DNA from: Thermoleophilia bacterium
GTDB lineage: Bacteria > Actinomycetota > Thermoleophilia > Miltoncostaeales > Miltoncostaeaceae
Reading direction: 5' to 3'
Assembly: GCA_017853415.1 (NCBI GenBank)
Contig: JAFMJQ010000006.1
Coordinates: 1-32,977, forward strand
Length of the DNA: 32,977 bases
The notes under the pieces are model-generated. The model was not told the origin of the DNA. It made no database searches and worked only from the letters and a program-made list of their open reading frames with translations. Position 1 is the first letter of the stretch; every line of letters starts with the position of its first letter. The position numbers and the translations under genes were made by a program. Shown piece after piece: positions 17,107 to 24,728 of the stretch.

Positions 17107-18108
17107 CTAGGGCCGGGTGTCGGCCGTGGGGGCCGGGCCGCCGCCGCCATTCCCGGGTGCCGACTTCGCGCGGCGGATCTCCTGCCGCTCGTCGGTGGGC
17201 ACCTTGACGTCCCACACCAGCCCGACCTTCTGCATGCCGTAGATCAGCGCCCACGAGAGGTCGATCTGCTTCCAGTGCAGGCCGTGGCGCGCCGAGCCGG
17301 GGAAGGCGTGGTGATTGTTGTGCCAGGCCTCGCCGAACACCGGGATGGCCAGCGGCCAGAAGTTGCGGCTCTCGTCGTCGGTGGCGTAGTCGCGGCGGCC
17401 GTACATGTGGCAGATGGAGTTGACCGACCACGTGAGGTGGTCGAACACGAACACCCGCAGCAGGCCCGCCCACACGAAGCACTGGAAGGCCATCCACACC
17501 GAGCCGCCGCTCCAGGCGAACCCGACGAGCGCGGGGATTCCCAGCGACAGCCCGAGCCACAGCAGGTACAGCCGGTCGATGCGGCGGATGAGCGGGTCGG
17601 CGTAGAGATCCTTGCCGTAGCGCTCGCCGCGCTCGAGCCCCTTGGTGGTGAGGAGCCAGCCCACCTGCGCATGCCACAGCCCCTTGACCACGCCCTTCCA
17701 GCCCGGGCCCTGCCCGTGGTGGGGCGAGTGGGGGTCGCCCTCCTTGTCGGAGAGCGCGTGGTGCTTGCGGTGGTCGGTCACCCACTGCGTCACGGGCCCC
17801 TGGCAGGCCATCGAACCGAGGATCGCCCACACGGCCGTCATGAACCGCGTGGTCTTGAAGGCGCGGTGCGAGAACAGTCGGTGGAATCCGATGGTGATGC
17901 CCAGGCCGCAGAGCACGTACATGACCGCGAACATGATGAGGTCGATCGGGCCCACCGCCACGCCCCAGAGCAGCCCGGTGACCGACAGCAGCGCCAGCGG
18001 AGGCACCACGATGGCGATGAGCGTGATGATGCGGGCCGATGTGAGGGGCTTGTCGCGGACCGTCGCGACAAGGGGCTGGCGGCGATTGGCGGGATCCGCG
18101 GTGCTCAT
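17107..18108 (-). CDS. Membrane fatty acid (acyl-CoA/acyl-lipid) desaturase
   Basis: 333-residue integral membrane di-iron desaturase of the Ole1/stearoyl-CoA class. All three histidine boxes are present: HRLFSH (76-81), HRKHH (113-117) and HNNHH (263-267), together with GDPHSPH. Several hydrophobic segments lie before the first box and between the second and third. It should insert a double bond, probably at carbon 9, but the position cannot be read from the sequence. The C-terminal tail is Pro- and Gly-rich. An ATG at 18114 lies only three bases from a -10 box, so the ATG at 18108 is preferred. A desaturase next to a cyclopropane-type methyltransferase makes sense, because the latter acts on double bonds. 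Confidence 0.93.
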   Translation of the reverse strand: MSTADPANRRQPLVATVRDKPLTSARIITLIAIVVPPLALLSVTGLLWGVAVGPIDLIMFAVMYVLCGLGITIGFHRLFSHRAFKTTRFMTAVWAILGSMACQGPVTQWVTDHRKHHALSDKEGDPHSPHHGQGPGWKGVVKGLWHAQVGWLLTTKGLERGERYGKDLYADPLIRRIDRLYLLWLGLSLGIPALVGFAWSGGSVWMAFQCFVWAGLLRVFVFDHLTWSVNSICHMYGRRDYATDDESRNFWPLAIPVFGEAWHNNHHAFPGSARHGLHWKQIDLSWALIYGMQKVGLVWDVKVPTDERQEIRRAKSAPGNGGGGPAPTADTRP

Positions 18109-18117
18109 TCGCATCGC

Positions 18118-18123
18118 AGGCTA
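18118..18123 (-). promoter_or_regulatory. -10 box of the desaturase gene, leaderless type
   Basis: On the minus strand TAGCCT ends nine bases before the ATG at 18108. It points away from the divergent promoter at 18157. Confidence 0.45.
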
Positions 18124-18156
18124 GCCGCAGCCGCAGGCGCGCCGCCACCACATCGG

Positions 18157-18162
18157 TACCGT
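18157..18162 (+). promoter_or_regulatory. -10 box of the FAD oxidoreductase gene, leaderless type
   Basis: TACCGT is followed by eight bases and the ATG at 18171. The same hexamer with eight-base spacing precedes ccmE. Confidence 0.45.
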
Positions 18163-18170
18163 GGGGTCAG

Positions 18171-19415
18171 ATGGCCCGCATCGCGATCATCGGCAGCGGC
18201 ATCGGCGGGCTCGGCGCCGCCTGGTTGCTCTCGCGCGCCCACGACGTGCAGGTATTCGAGCGCGATACGCGCATCGGCGGGCACACCCACACCACGCGGG
18301 TGATCGGGCCCGACGGCGAGAACCTCGCGCTCGACTCCGGGTTCATCGTGCACAACGAGGTCACCTACCCGCTGCTCGTGCGCATGCTGGGCGAGCTCGG
18401 CGTGGCCACGCAGCCCTCGCGCATGGGCTTCGCGGTCACCTGCCGGTCGTGCGGCCTGGAGTTCTCGGGGGTGCGGCTGTGGACCCAGCCCGAGGCCTTC
18501 CTGAACCCGGCCTTCCTGCGCATGGTGCCCGATGCCATCCGGTTCCAGCGCACCGGTGACCGGGCGCTGCTGCCCGAATTCGCCGACCTTTCGTTGCGCG
18601 AGTTCGCCGCCGCCGAGGGCTACTCGCAGGCATTCACCGACCACTACCTCGTGCCGCTCACCTCGGCCATCTGGTCGGCGGGGCTCGATGATGCGCGCGA
18701 GTTCCCGGCGTCGTATGCCGTGGCGTTCTGGCGCAATCACGGAATCCTGGGATTCCGGCGGTTGCAGTGGCGCACGATCGTGGGCGGCAGCGACACCTAC
18801 GTGCGCGCCATCGTGCGCGGCCTGCCCGGCCGGGTGCACGCCGGGATGGGCGTGACCGAGGTGCGCCGCCACCCCGACGGCGTGGACGTGCGCACCGACG
18901 ACGGGCAGGTGCGGCGGTTCGACCACGTGGTGATGGCCGCCCACGCCGGCCAGTCGCTGGCCATGCTCGCCGACCCGAGCGACGATGAGCGGCGCATCCT
19001 CTCGGCGTTCCGCACCACCGAGAGCGACGTCACCCTGCACGCGGATTCCTCGCTGCTGCCGCGCCGACGCCGGTCGCGCGCGGCGTGGAATCATCACGTG
19101 GATGACTGCCACGCCCCGTACCCGGCCCCGGCCATGACCTACTCGCTCAACAGGCTCGAGAACCTGCGCTCGCGGGCCGAGTGGTGCGTGTCGCTGAACC
19201 GCGACGACGAGGTGCACCCGGCGCGCGTGGTCATGCGCACCCGCTACGCGCATCCGGTGTACGGATTCTCCGCGCTCGAGGCCCAGGGCGCGATGGGCGG
19301 GATCCAGGGCGTGCGGCGCACGTGGTTCAGCGGGGCGTGGATGGGCTACGGCTTCCATGAGGACGGCATGCGGGCCGCGGTGTCGGTGGCGCGCGGCCTG
19401 GGGGTGCAGTGGTGA
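18171..19415 (+). CDS. FAD-dependent amine-oxidase-like oxidoreductase
   Basis: 414 residues with an N-terminal dinucleotide fold (IIGSGIGGLGAAWLL), a second FAD contact ERDTRIGGHTHT and the GFIVHNEVTYP motif of the amine-oxidase-like branch usually found beside DUF1365 and cyclopropane-synthase genes. The typical C-terminal FAD motif appears as WFSGAWMGYGFHEDG. Its exact reaction is not established; genes of this type occur in lipid-modification clusters, including those for furan fatty acids in alphaproteobacteria. The stop overlaps the GTG of the next gene (GTGA), so the two are made together. Confidence 0.9.
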   Translation: MARIAIIGSGIGGLGAAWLLSRAHDVQVFERDTRIGGHTHTTRVIGPDGENLALDSGFIVHNEVTYPLLVRMLGELGVATQPSRMGFAVTCRSCGLEFSGVRLWTQPEAFLNPAFLRMVPDAIRFQRTGDRALLPEFADLSLREFAAAEGYSQAFTDHYLVPLTSAIWSAGLDDAREFPASYAVAFWRNHGILGFRRLQWRTIVGGSDTYVRAIVRGLPGRVHAGMGVTEVRRHPDGVDVRTDDGQVRRFDHVVMAAHAGQSLAMLADPSDDERRILSAFRTTESDVTLHADSSLLPRRRRSRAAWNHHVDDCHAPYPAPAMTYSLNRLENLRSRAEWCVSLNRDDEVHPARVVMRTRYAHPVYGFSALEAQGAMGGIQGVRRTWFSGAWMGYGFHEDGMRAAVSVARGLGVQW

Positions 19416-21487
19416 GGTCGGCCATCTACACCGGCACGCTCATCCACGCACGGCGCACGCCGGCCGAGCACGTGTTCCGCTACCCGGTGTGCTTCTACGC
19501 GATCGACCTCGACGAGATCCCGGAGCTCGACCGGCGACTGAGGCTCTTCTCGTACAACAAGCCGGGCGTCGTGACCCTGCGCGATTCCGACCACCTGGGC
19601 GACCCCGAGCGCCCGGTGGCCGAGAACATCCGCGCGCACCTCGAGGAGCGCGGAATCGCCGCGGCCGATGCCCGCATCACCATGCTCACCAACCTGCGCG
19701 TGGCGGGGTACGTGTTCAACCCGGTCACCTTCTTCTACGTGCACGGGCCCGGTGGCGAGCTGCGATGCATCCTCGCCGAGGTCAGCAACACCTTCGGCGA
19801 GCGGCTGCCGTACCTGCTCACCGACGCCGAGCGCATCGAACCGCTCAATGGCGAGCACGCCTTCCGCCACGACAAGCGCATGCACGTGTCGCCGTTCTTC
19901 CCGATGGACCAGGAATACATCTTCCGCATGGGGGAGCCGGGCGAGACGCTGGACATCCGCATGGACGTGCTGCAGGACGGCGAGCGGCCCTTCTGGGCGC
20001 AGCTCACCGGCACGCGGCAGCATCTGGACGACCGGGCGCTGGCCCGCGCCCTGGCGCGGTATCCGCTGATGCCCCTGCAGGTGATCTCGTTGATCCACGT
20101 CGAGGCGCTCCGCCTCTGGAGGAAGCGCGTGCCGTTCCACAGGAAGCCGAAGTTCGTGCCCTCCGAGGGCTCGGTCACCACGGCCCCCGATGCCGCCGGC
20201 GCCGGCGGCGTGGCCCGCGACCGCGGACTGCGACCCATTCCCGAGGCCGGCCGCTCGCCCTTCACCCCGGTGGCGAAGGCGCTGGCCATGCGCGGCCTGC
20301 GCAACCCCTCGGGCGGGTGGTTCGAGCTCGCGATGCCCGACGGCTCGGTGCATCGCATGGGCTCGCCGGCCAACGGCCCGCGGTTCGCGCGGGTCACGGT
20401 GACCGGCAAGGACTTCTTCCGGCGCATCGCCCGTCGCGGTCGCGTGGGGTTCGGCGAGGCCTACCAGGCCGGCGACTGGACGGCGGACGACCTGCCGGCG
20501 TTCCTGGAGATCCTCGCGCTCACCGCCGAGGACGTCCGCCGCCGCCCGCCCGCATCGCTCGTTCCCGCGGCCATCGCCAAGCGCCCGCGCCTGCCCAACC
20601 CGGCCGACCTGGTGCGCGCCCGGCGCGACGTGCGGTACCACTACGACCTCGGCAACGACCTCTACGAGGCGTTCCTCGACCCATCCATGACCTACTCGTG
20701 CGCGTACTTCGAGCACGAGGGCCAGTCGCTCGAGGACGCCCAGCAGGCCAAGTACCGGCGCCTCTGCGAGAAGCTGCGCATCGGGCCCGACCACCACGTG
20801 CTGGAGGTCGGATGCGGCTGGGGCGGGTTCGCCATGCACGCCGCCCGCGAGCGCGGCTGCCGCGTGACCGGCATCACGCTGTCCACCGAGCAGGCGGCCG
20901 AGGCCCGCCGCCGCGTGGACGAGGCCGGCCTGTCGGACCGCATCGACATCGTCATCTGCGACTACCGGCAGATGCAGGGCGCCTACGACCGCATCGTCTC
21001 GATCGAGATGATCGAGGCCGTGGGATACGACGGGCTCACCACGTACTTCGCCAACCTCGACCGCCTGCTGGCACCCGGCGGGGTCATCGGCATCCAGGCC
21101 ATCACGGTGCCCGACCAGCGGCTCGAGCGCTATCGCAGGGGCACCGACTGGATTCGCGAGTACATCTTCCCGGGCGCCTTCTGCCCGCCGCTGGCGTCGA
21201 TGGTGGATGCCATGCGCACGTCATCCGAGCTGCAGGTGGAGGGCATCGAGAACATCGGCATCCACTACGCCGACACGCTGCGCCTGTGGCGCGAGCGGTT
21301 CATGGGCAATGCCGACCGCGTGCGCGAGCTGGGATTCACGGATGAGTTCATCCGCACGTGGGAGTTCTACCTGGCCTTCTGCGAGGCGGGATTCCGCACG
21401 CGGGCGCTCGGCGACCTGCAGATGGTGATCAGCCGCCCGTACAACGCGGCGCTTCCCACCACCCCCGAGCCCCGGCTGAGCCTCTAG
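19412..21487 (+). CDS. DUF1365–cyclopropane-fatty-acid-synthase fusion protein
   Basis: One 691-residue protein joins two families usually encoded by adjacent genes. Residues 1-240 are DUF1365 ([57 protein letters not shown]), of unknown function. A variable linker spans about 250-285. Residues 286-680 are a SAM-dependent cyclopropane-synthase-type methyltransferase: [27 protein letters not shown] with Cys430, the SAM loop [12 protein letters not shown] (463-474), CDYRQM and Glu535 in SIEMIEAVG. The position of E. coli His266 (LLHTIG) is Gln562 (GIQAIT), as I recall for the branch clustered with amine-oxidase genes. It should methylate or cyclopropanate unsaturated phospholipid acyl chains. 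Start: GTG at 19412 gives the GTGA overlap; GTG at 19409 is also possible. Confidence 0.9.
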   Translation: MRSAIYTGTLIHARRTPAEHVFRYPVCFYAIDLDEIPELDRRLRLFSYNKPGVVTLRDSDHLGDPERPVAENIRAHLEERGIAAADARITMLTNLRVAGYVFNPVTFFYVHGPGGELRCILAEVSNTFGERLPYLLTDAERIEPLNGEHAFRHDKRMHVSPFFPMDQEYIFRMGEPGETLDIRMDVLQDGERPFWAQLTGTRQHLDDRALARALARYPLMPLQVISLIHVEALRLWRKRVPFHRKPKFVPSEGSVTTAPDAAGAGGVARDRGLRPIPEAGRSPFTPVAKALAMRGLRNPSGGWFELAMPDGSVHRMGSPANGPRFARVTVTGKDFFRRIARRGRVGFGEAYQAGDWTADDLPAFLEILALTAEDVRRRPPASLVPAAIAKRPRLPNPADLVRARRDVRYHYDLGNDLYEAFLDPSMTYSCAYFEHEGQSLEDAQQAKYRRLCEKLRIGPDHHVLEVGCGWGGFAMHAARERGCRVTGITLSTEQAAEARRRVDEAGLSDRIDIVICDYRQMQGAYDRIVSIEMIEAVGYDGLTTYFANLDRLLAPGGVIGIQAITVPDQRLERYRRGTDWIREYIFPGAFCPPLASMVDAMRTSSELQVEGIENIGIHYADTLRLWRERFMGNADRVRELGFTDEFIRTWEFYLAFCEAGFRTRALGDLQMVISRPYNAALPTTPEPRLSL

Positions 21488-21897
21488 GACTCCCCCGGCG
21501 CGTCGCGGCCGTCGAAGTCGAGCGATGCCGAGTTGATGCAGTAGCGCATGCCCGTGGGGCCCGGGCCGTCGGGGAACACGTGGCCCAGGTGGGCGTCGCA
21601 GGCAGCGCAGCGCACCTCGATGCGGCGCATGCCGAACGAGCGGTCCTCCACCTCGGTGATGGCGTCGGGCGAGATGGGGGTGACGTAGCTCGGCCAGCCC
21701 GTGCCGGAGTCGAACTTGTGGGACGAGTCGAAGAGCGGCGCCTCGCAGCAGATGCAGCGGTAGATGCCGTCGTCGTGGTGATCCCAGTAGATGCCGGTGA
21801 ACGCCGGCTCGGTGCCGGCCTCGCGGGTGACGTGGTACTGCATGTCACTGAGCTTGGCGCGGTACTGGTCGTCGTCGGGTCCCGGTGTGCGTGCCAC
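21484..21897 (-). CDS. msrB: Peptide methionine-(R)-S-oxide reductase
   Basis: Reduces the R form of methionine sulfoxide in proteins. The 137 residues carry both zinc CxxC pairs (CICC and CAAC), [18 protein letters not shown] and the catalytic cysteine in [11 protein letters not shown]. The GTG at 21897 follows GGAGGA with a four-base gap (SD at 21902-21907), which decides the start. In-frame upstream codons to 21960 would cross the promoter. Its TAG stop and the TAG of the fusion gene on the other strand lie in the same palindromic CTAG (21484-21487). Confidence 0.95.
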   Translation of the reverse strand: MARTPGPDDDQYRAKLSDMQYHVTREAGTEPAFTGIYWDHHDDGIYRCICCEAPLFDSSHKFDSGTGWPSYVTPISPDAITEVEDRSFGMRRIEVRCAACDAHLGHVFPDGPGPTGMRYCINSASLDFDGRDAPGES

Positions 21898-21901
21898 AAA
21901 A

Positions 21902-21941
21902 TCCTCCGATTCGCGCGGGGGCCGGTGGACCCGTGATGATA
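21902..21941 (-). promoter_or_regulatory. msrB -10 box and Shine-Dalgarno site
   Basis: On the minus strand TATCAT (21936-21941) is a near-consensus -10 box. GGAGGA (21902-21907) is a strong SD sequence four bases before the GTG. The leader would be about 30 bases. This gene is thus of the SD-led type. Confidence 0.6.
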
Positions 21942-21967
21942 GGGGCAGTCGGCCCGCCATCCGGTGC

Positions 21968-21973
21968 TACCGT
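21968..21973 (+). promoter_or_regulatory. -10 box of ccmE, leaderless type
   Basis: TACCGT is followed by eight bases and the GTG at 21982. The ATG at 21964 lies before this box and is rejected as a start. Confidence 0.45.
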
Positions 21974-21981
21974 CGGATGTC

Positions 21982-22437
21982 GTGAAGTCACGCTCCCGTT
22001 TCGCAATCGCCCTGACCCTGGCCGTCGCGCTGGGCGGATGGCTCATCTGGACGAGCATCGGCGGCAGCATGGAGACCTACACCAGCCCCGCGGGCCTGGT
22101 GAAGTCCGACGGCACGACCTACCGCCTCAACGGCAAGGTGGCCCCGGGCAGCCCCGCCGACGCCGCCGAGCGGGCCCAGACCGCAGCCGGCCTGAGGTTC
22201 GTGGTGCGCGACAAGGAGCGCCCGTCGGTGACCGTGCCGGTGGTGTACCGCGGAAGCGTGCCCGACGCCTTCAAGGACGGCCGCGAGATCGTGGTGACCG
22301 GCCACATGGAGAACGGCGTGTTCCAGGCCGAGCGCGGAACGCTCATCACCCTGTGCCCGTCGAAGTTCATGCAGGAGGCGGCGGAGCAGGGCAAGCAGAT
22401 GCCGGGCGGCGTTCCGAAGGATTCCACGGGCACGTGA
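21982..22437 (+). CDS. ccmE: Cytochrome c maturation heme chaperone CcmE, cysteine type
   Basis: 151-residue CcmE, the membrane-anchored heme chaperone of System I cytochrome c maturation. An N-terminal anchor (FAIALTLAVALGGWLIW) is followed by the OB-fold: YTSPAGLV, YRLNGKV, LRFVVRD, VPVVYRGSVPDAFKDGREIVVTG. In the classical protein heme binds covalently to the histidine of a HxxxY motif. Here the aligned segment reads LITLCPSKFMQE, with Cys125 in place of His and Phe129 in place of Tyr. Cysteine-type CcmE (CxxxY) is known from archaea and some bacteria; the Phe makes this a further variant. The stop overlaps the ccmF start (GTGA). Confidence 0.92.
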   Translation: MKSRSRFAIALTLAVALGGWLIWTSIGGSMETYTSPAGLVKSDGTTYRLNGKVAPGSPADAAERAQTAAGLRFVVRDKERPSVTVPVVYRGSVPDAFKDGREIVVTGHMENGVFQAERGTLITLCPSKFMQEAAEQGKQMPGGVPKDSTGT

Positions 22438-24428
22438 CGCTCGTCGGTCGCGCAGCGCTCCTGCTGGCGTTCGCGGCCGCCCTCTATGCGGTGGGCGCAG
22501 CGCTCTGGTCGCGACGCAAGGGCCGGCGGGAGTTCCTGGCGTCGGCCGAGCGCGGCGTGTGGGCGGTGTTCGCGGCCACCACCACGTCGGTCGTGGTCAT
22601 GTGGACGCTGCTGCTGTCCGACCGCTTCGACGTGGCCGACGTCGCGGGCTACTCCAACCGCACGCTGGGCTGGCGCTACAAGATCACCGCGCTCTGGGGC
22701 AGCCAGGCCGGCTCGCTGCTGCTGTGGATGTGGTTCCTGTCCATCGCGGCCGTGCTCGTGGTCATCACCAACCGCAAGCGCAACCGCGCCCTCATGCCGG
22801 TGGTGGTGGCGGTGCTCATGGGCATCGCCGTGTTCTTCACCAGCGTGCTGTCGTTCATCACGAGCCCGTTCGAGACGGTGTCGCCGGTGCCGGCCGACGG
22901 GCGCGGGCTCAACCCGCTGCTGCAGAACCCCTACATGGAGAGCCACCCCCCGCTGCTCTACGTGGGCTACGTGGGCCTGTCGATCCCCTTCGCGTTCGCC
23001 ATCGCGGCGCTGGTGACCCGGCGCCTCGACTCGACGTGGATCACCTCGATACGGCGCTGGACGATCCTCTCGTGGATGTTCCTGACGATCGGGATCATCC
23101 TCGGGTCGCGCTGGGCGTACGAGGAACTCGGCTGGGGTGGCTACTGGGCGTGGGACCCGGTGGAGAACGCCGCGCTCATGCCGTGGCTCGTGGCCACCGC
23201 CTTCCTGCACTCGGTGATGGTGCAGGAGCGCCGGGGGATGCTGCGCATCTGGAACATGGTGCTGGTGATCCTCACCTTCACCCTGGCCCTGTTCGGGACG
23301 TTCCTCACGCGCTCGGGGATCCTCTCGTCGGTGCACGCGTTCGGCGAGAGCACGCTCGGGCCGTACTTCCTGGCGCTCATCGTGGTGGTGCTTGCCGGAT
23401 CGTTCGCGCTGCTCATCAGCCGCCTGTCGGCGCTGCGCAGCGAGAACTCGCTCGAGAGCTACATCAGCCGCGAGGCGATCTTCCTCTACAACAACCTGTT
23501 GCTGGTGGGGCTGGCCTTCGCGGTGTTCTGGGGCACGATGTTCCCGGTGCTGTCGGAGGCCGTGCAGGGACAGAAGATCACGGTGGGGCAGGGGTTCTTC
23601 AACCAGGTGGCGGCGCCCATCGGACTCGCACTGCTCTTCTTCACCGGCGTGGGGCCGCTGATCCCCTGGCGCAAGGCGTCCCCGCGCGAGCTCCGCCGCC
23701 GCTTCGCGTGGCCGCTGGTGATCGCCGCGATCGCGGTGATCCCCGCGCTCTACTTCGCCCAGGAGGGCGCCCACTGGTGGGCGGCGGCGGCAATCGTGCT
23801 CGGCGCCTTCACGATCGCCTGCATCATCGGCGAGTTCTGGCGGGGCATGAAGGTGCGCCACCAGCTGGGCGGCATCTCGTGGCCGGGCGCCCTGGGCCAG
23901 CTGCTCACGCGCAACCGGCGCCGCTACGGCGGGTACATCGTGCACCTCGGCGTGGTGTCGATCATCGTGGCCATCGCCTGCCAGGGGGCCTTCTCCACGC
24001 AGGGCGACCTCGCGCTTCGCACCGGCCAGACCGGCGAGGTTGCGGGATACCAGTTCACCAACGAGGGCGGCACGCGCTCGCGCGACGACCACAAGATGAG
24101 CGTGGGCGTGGCGCTCGGGGTGTCGGAGGGCGGCAACCGCTTCGCCACCCTCAACCCGGGCGTGGACGTCTTCACCGCGCAGATGCAGCGCTCGAGCGAG
24201 GTCGCGGTGGACACCTCGCCGTTCCGCGACGTCTACGTGGTGCTCGTGGGGCTCACGCCGGACGGCCTGGCGCGCATCAGCGTGTTCATCAACCCGATGA
24301 TGATGTGGATCTGGGTCGGGGGCATCGTGATGGTGCTCGGGTCGCTCATCGCCGTGTGGCCCTCGCGGCGGCGACGCGAGGCCGTGGCCCCCGCGGCGGC
24401 GGGGGCTGACGGCCGCGTGCGCGAGTAG
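22434..24428 (+). CDS. ccmF: Cytochrome c heme lyase CcmF
   Basis: 664-residue polytopic membrane protein that receives heme from CcmE and attaches it to apocytochrome c outside the membrane. About 14-15 hydrophobic segments are visible. The heme-handling WWD signature reads WGGYWAWDPVENAALMPWL, preceded by the conserved NPLLQNPYMESHPPLLYVGYVG and followed by TRSGILSSVHAFGES. The C-terminal periplasmic domain and last helix (MMMWIWVGGIVMVLGSLIAVWPSRR) are present. GTG start at 22434 overlaps the ccmE stop. No ccmA, B, C, D, G or H lies in the window, so the remaining parts must be elsewhere. Confidence 0.95.
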   Translation: MTLVGRAALLLAFAAALYAVGAALWSRRKGRREFLASAERGVWAVFAATTTSVVVMWTLLLSDRFDVADVAGYSNRTLGWRYKITALWGSQAGSLLLWMWFLSIAAVLVVITNRKRNRALMPVVVAVLMGIAVFFTSVLSFITSPFETVSPVPADGRGLNPLLQNPYMESHPPLLYVGYVGLSIPFAFAIAALVTRRLDSTWITSIRRWTILSWMFLTIGIILGSRWAYEELGWGGYWAWDPVENAALMPWLVATAFLHSVMVQERRGMLRIWNMVLVILTFTLALFGTFLTRSGILSSVHAFGESTLGPYFLALIVVVLAGSFALLISRLSALRSENSLESYISREAIFLYNNLLLVGLAFAVFWGTMFPVLSEAVQGQKITVGQGFFNQVAAPIGLALLFFTGVGPLIPWRKASPRELRRRFAWPLVIAAIAVIPALYFAQEGAHWWAAAAIVLGAFTIACIIGEFWRGMKVRHQLGGISWPGALGQLLTRNRRRYGGYIVHLGVVSIIVAIACQGAFSTQGDLALRTGQTGEVAGYQFTNEGGTRSRDDHKMSVGVALGVSEGGNRFATLNPGVDVFTAQMQRSSEVAVDTSPFRDVYVVLVGLTPDGLARISVFINPMMMWIWVGGIVMVLGSLIAVWPSRRRREAVAPAAAGADGRVRE

Positions 24429-24431
24429 CCT
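24426..24431 (+). promoter_or_regulatory. Possible internal -10 box using the ccmF stop
   Basis: TAGCCT begins with the ccmF TAG and is followed by nine bases and the ATG at 24441. It may give extra transcription of the ccmI-like gene. Confidence 0.3.
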
Positions 24432-24440
24432 CGCGCGGCG

Positions 24441-24728
24441 ATGGCCTACGTCCTCATCGCCGTCATCAGCGTCCTGCTCGTCGCGCTGATCGCATGGCCC
24501 CTGCTCCGTGGCGCGCCCGCCGACGAGACCGCCGCGCAGGGCGACGACCTGCGCGCGGTGGAGGAGGAGCTGCAGCGGTCGCTTGATGCCATTCGGGAGA
24601 TCGAGATGGACCACCGCGCGGGCAACCTGTCGGACGAGGACTTCGAGGCGCTCGACCGCGACGAGCGTGCCCGTGCCGTGGGCCTCATGCGCCGGCGCGA
24701 CACCCTGGCATCGGGGGGCGAGGCCTGA
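24441..24728 (+). CDS. Short CcmI-like cytochrome c biogenesis protein
   Basis: 95 residues: one N-terminal membrane helix (YVLIAVISVLLVALIAWPLL) and a charged helical region with the pattern EEELQRSLDAIREIEMDHRAGNLSDEDF. That last pattern is the hallmark of the N-terminal CcmI segment, which helps present apocytochrome c to CcmF/CcmH. The TPR domain of full-length CcmI is absent. It follows ccmF by 12 bases and overlaps the lipoprotein gene by one base (TGATG). Confidence 0.8.
   Translation: MAYVLIAVISVLLVALIAWPLLRGAPADETAAQGDDLRAVEEELQRSLDAIREIEMDHRAGNLSDEDFEALDRDERARAVGLMRRRDTLASGGEA

Noticed and set aside
22119-24614. Minus-strand frame of 831 codons and a plus-strand frame of 616 codons over ccmF
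   Set aside because: Both are compositional shadows; the true frame shows the WWD motif and membrane helices of CcmF.
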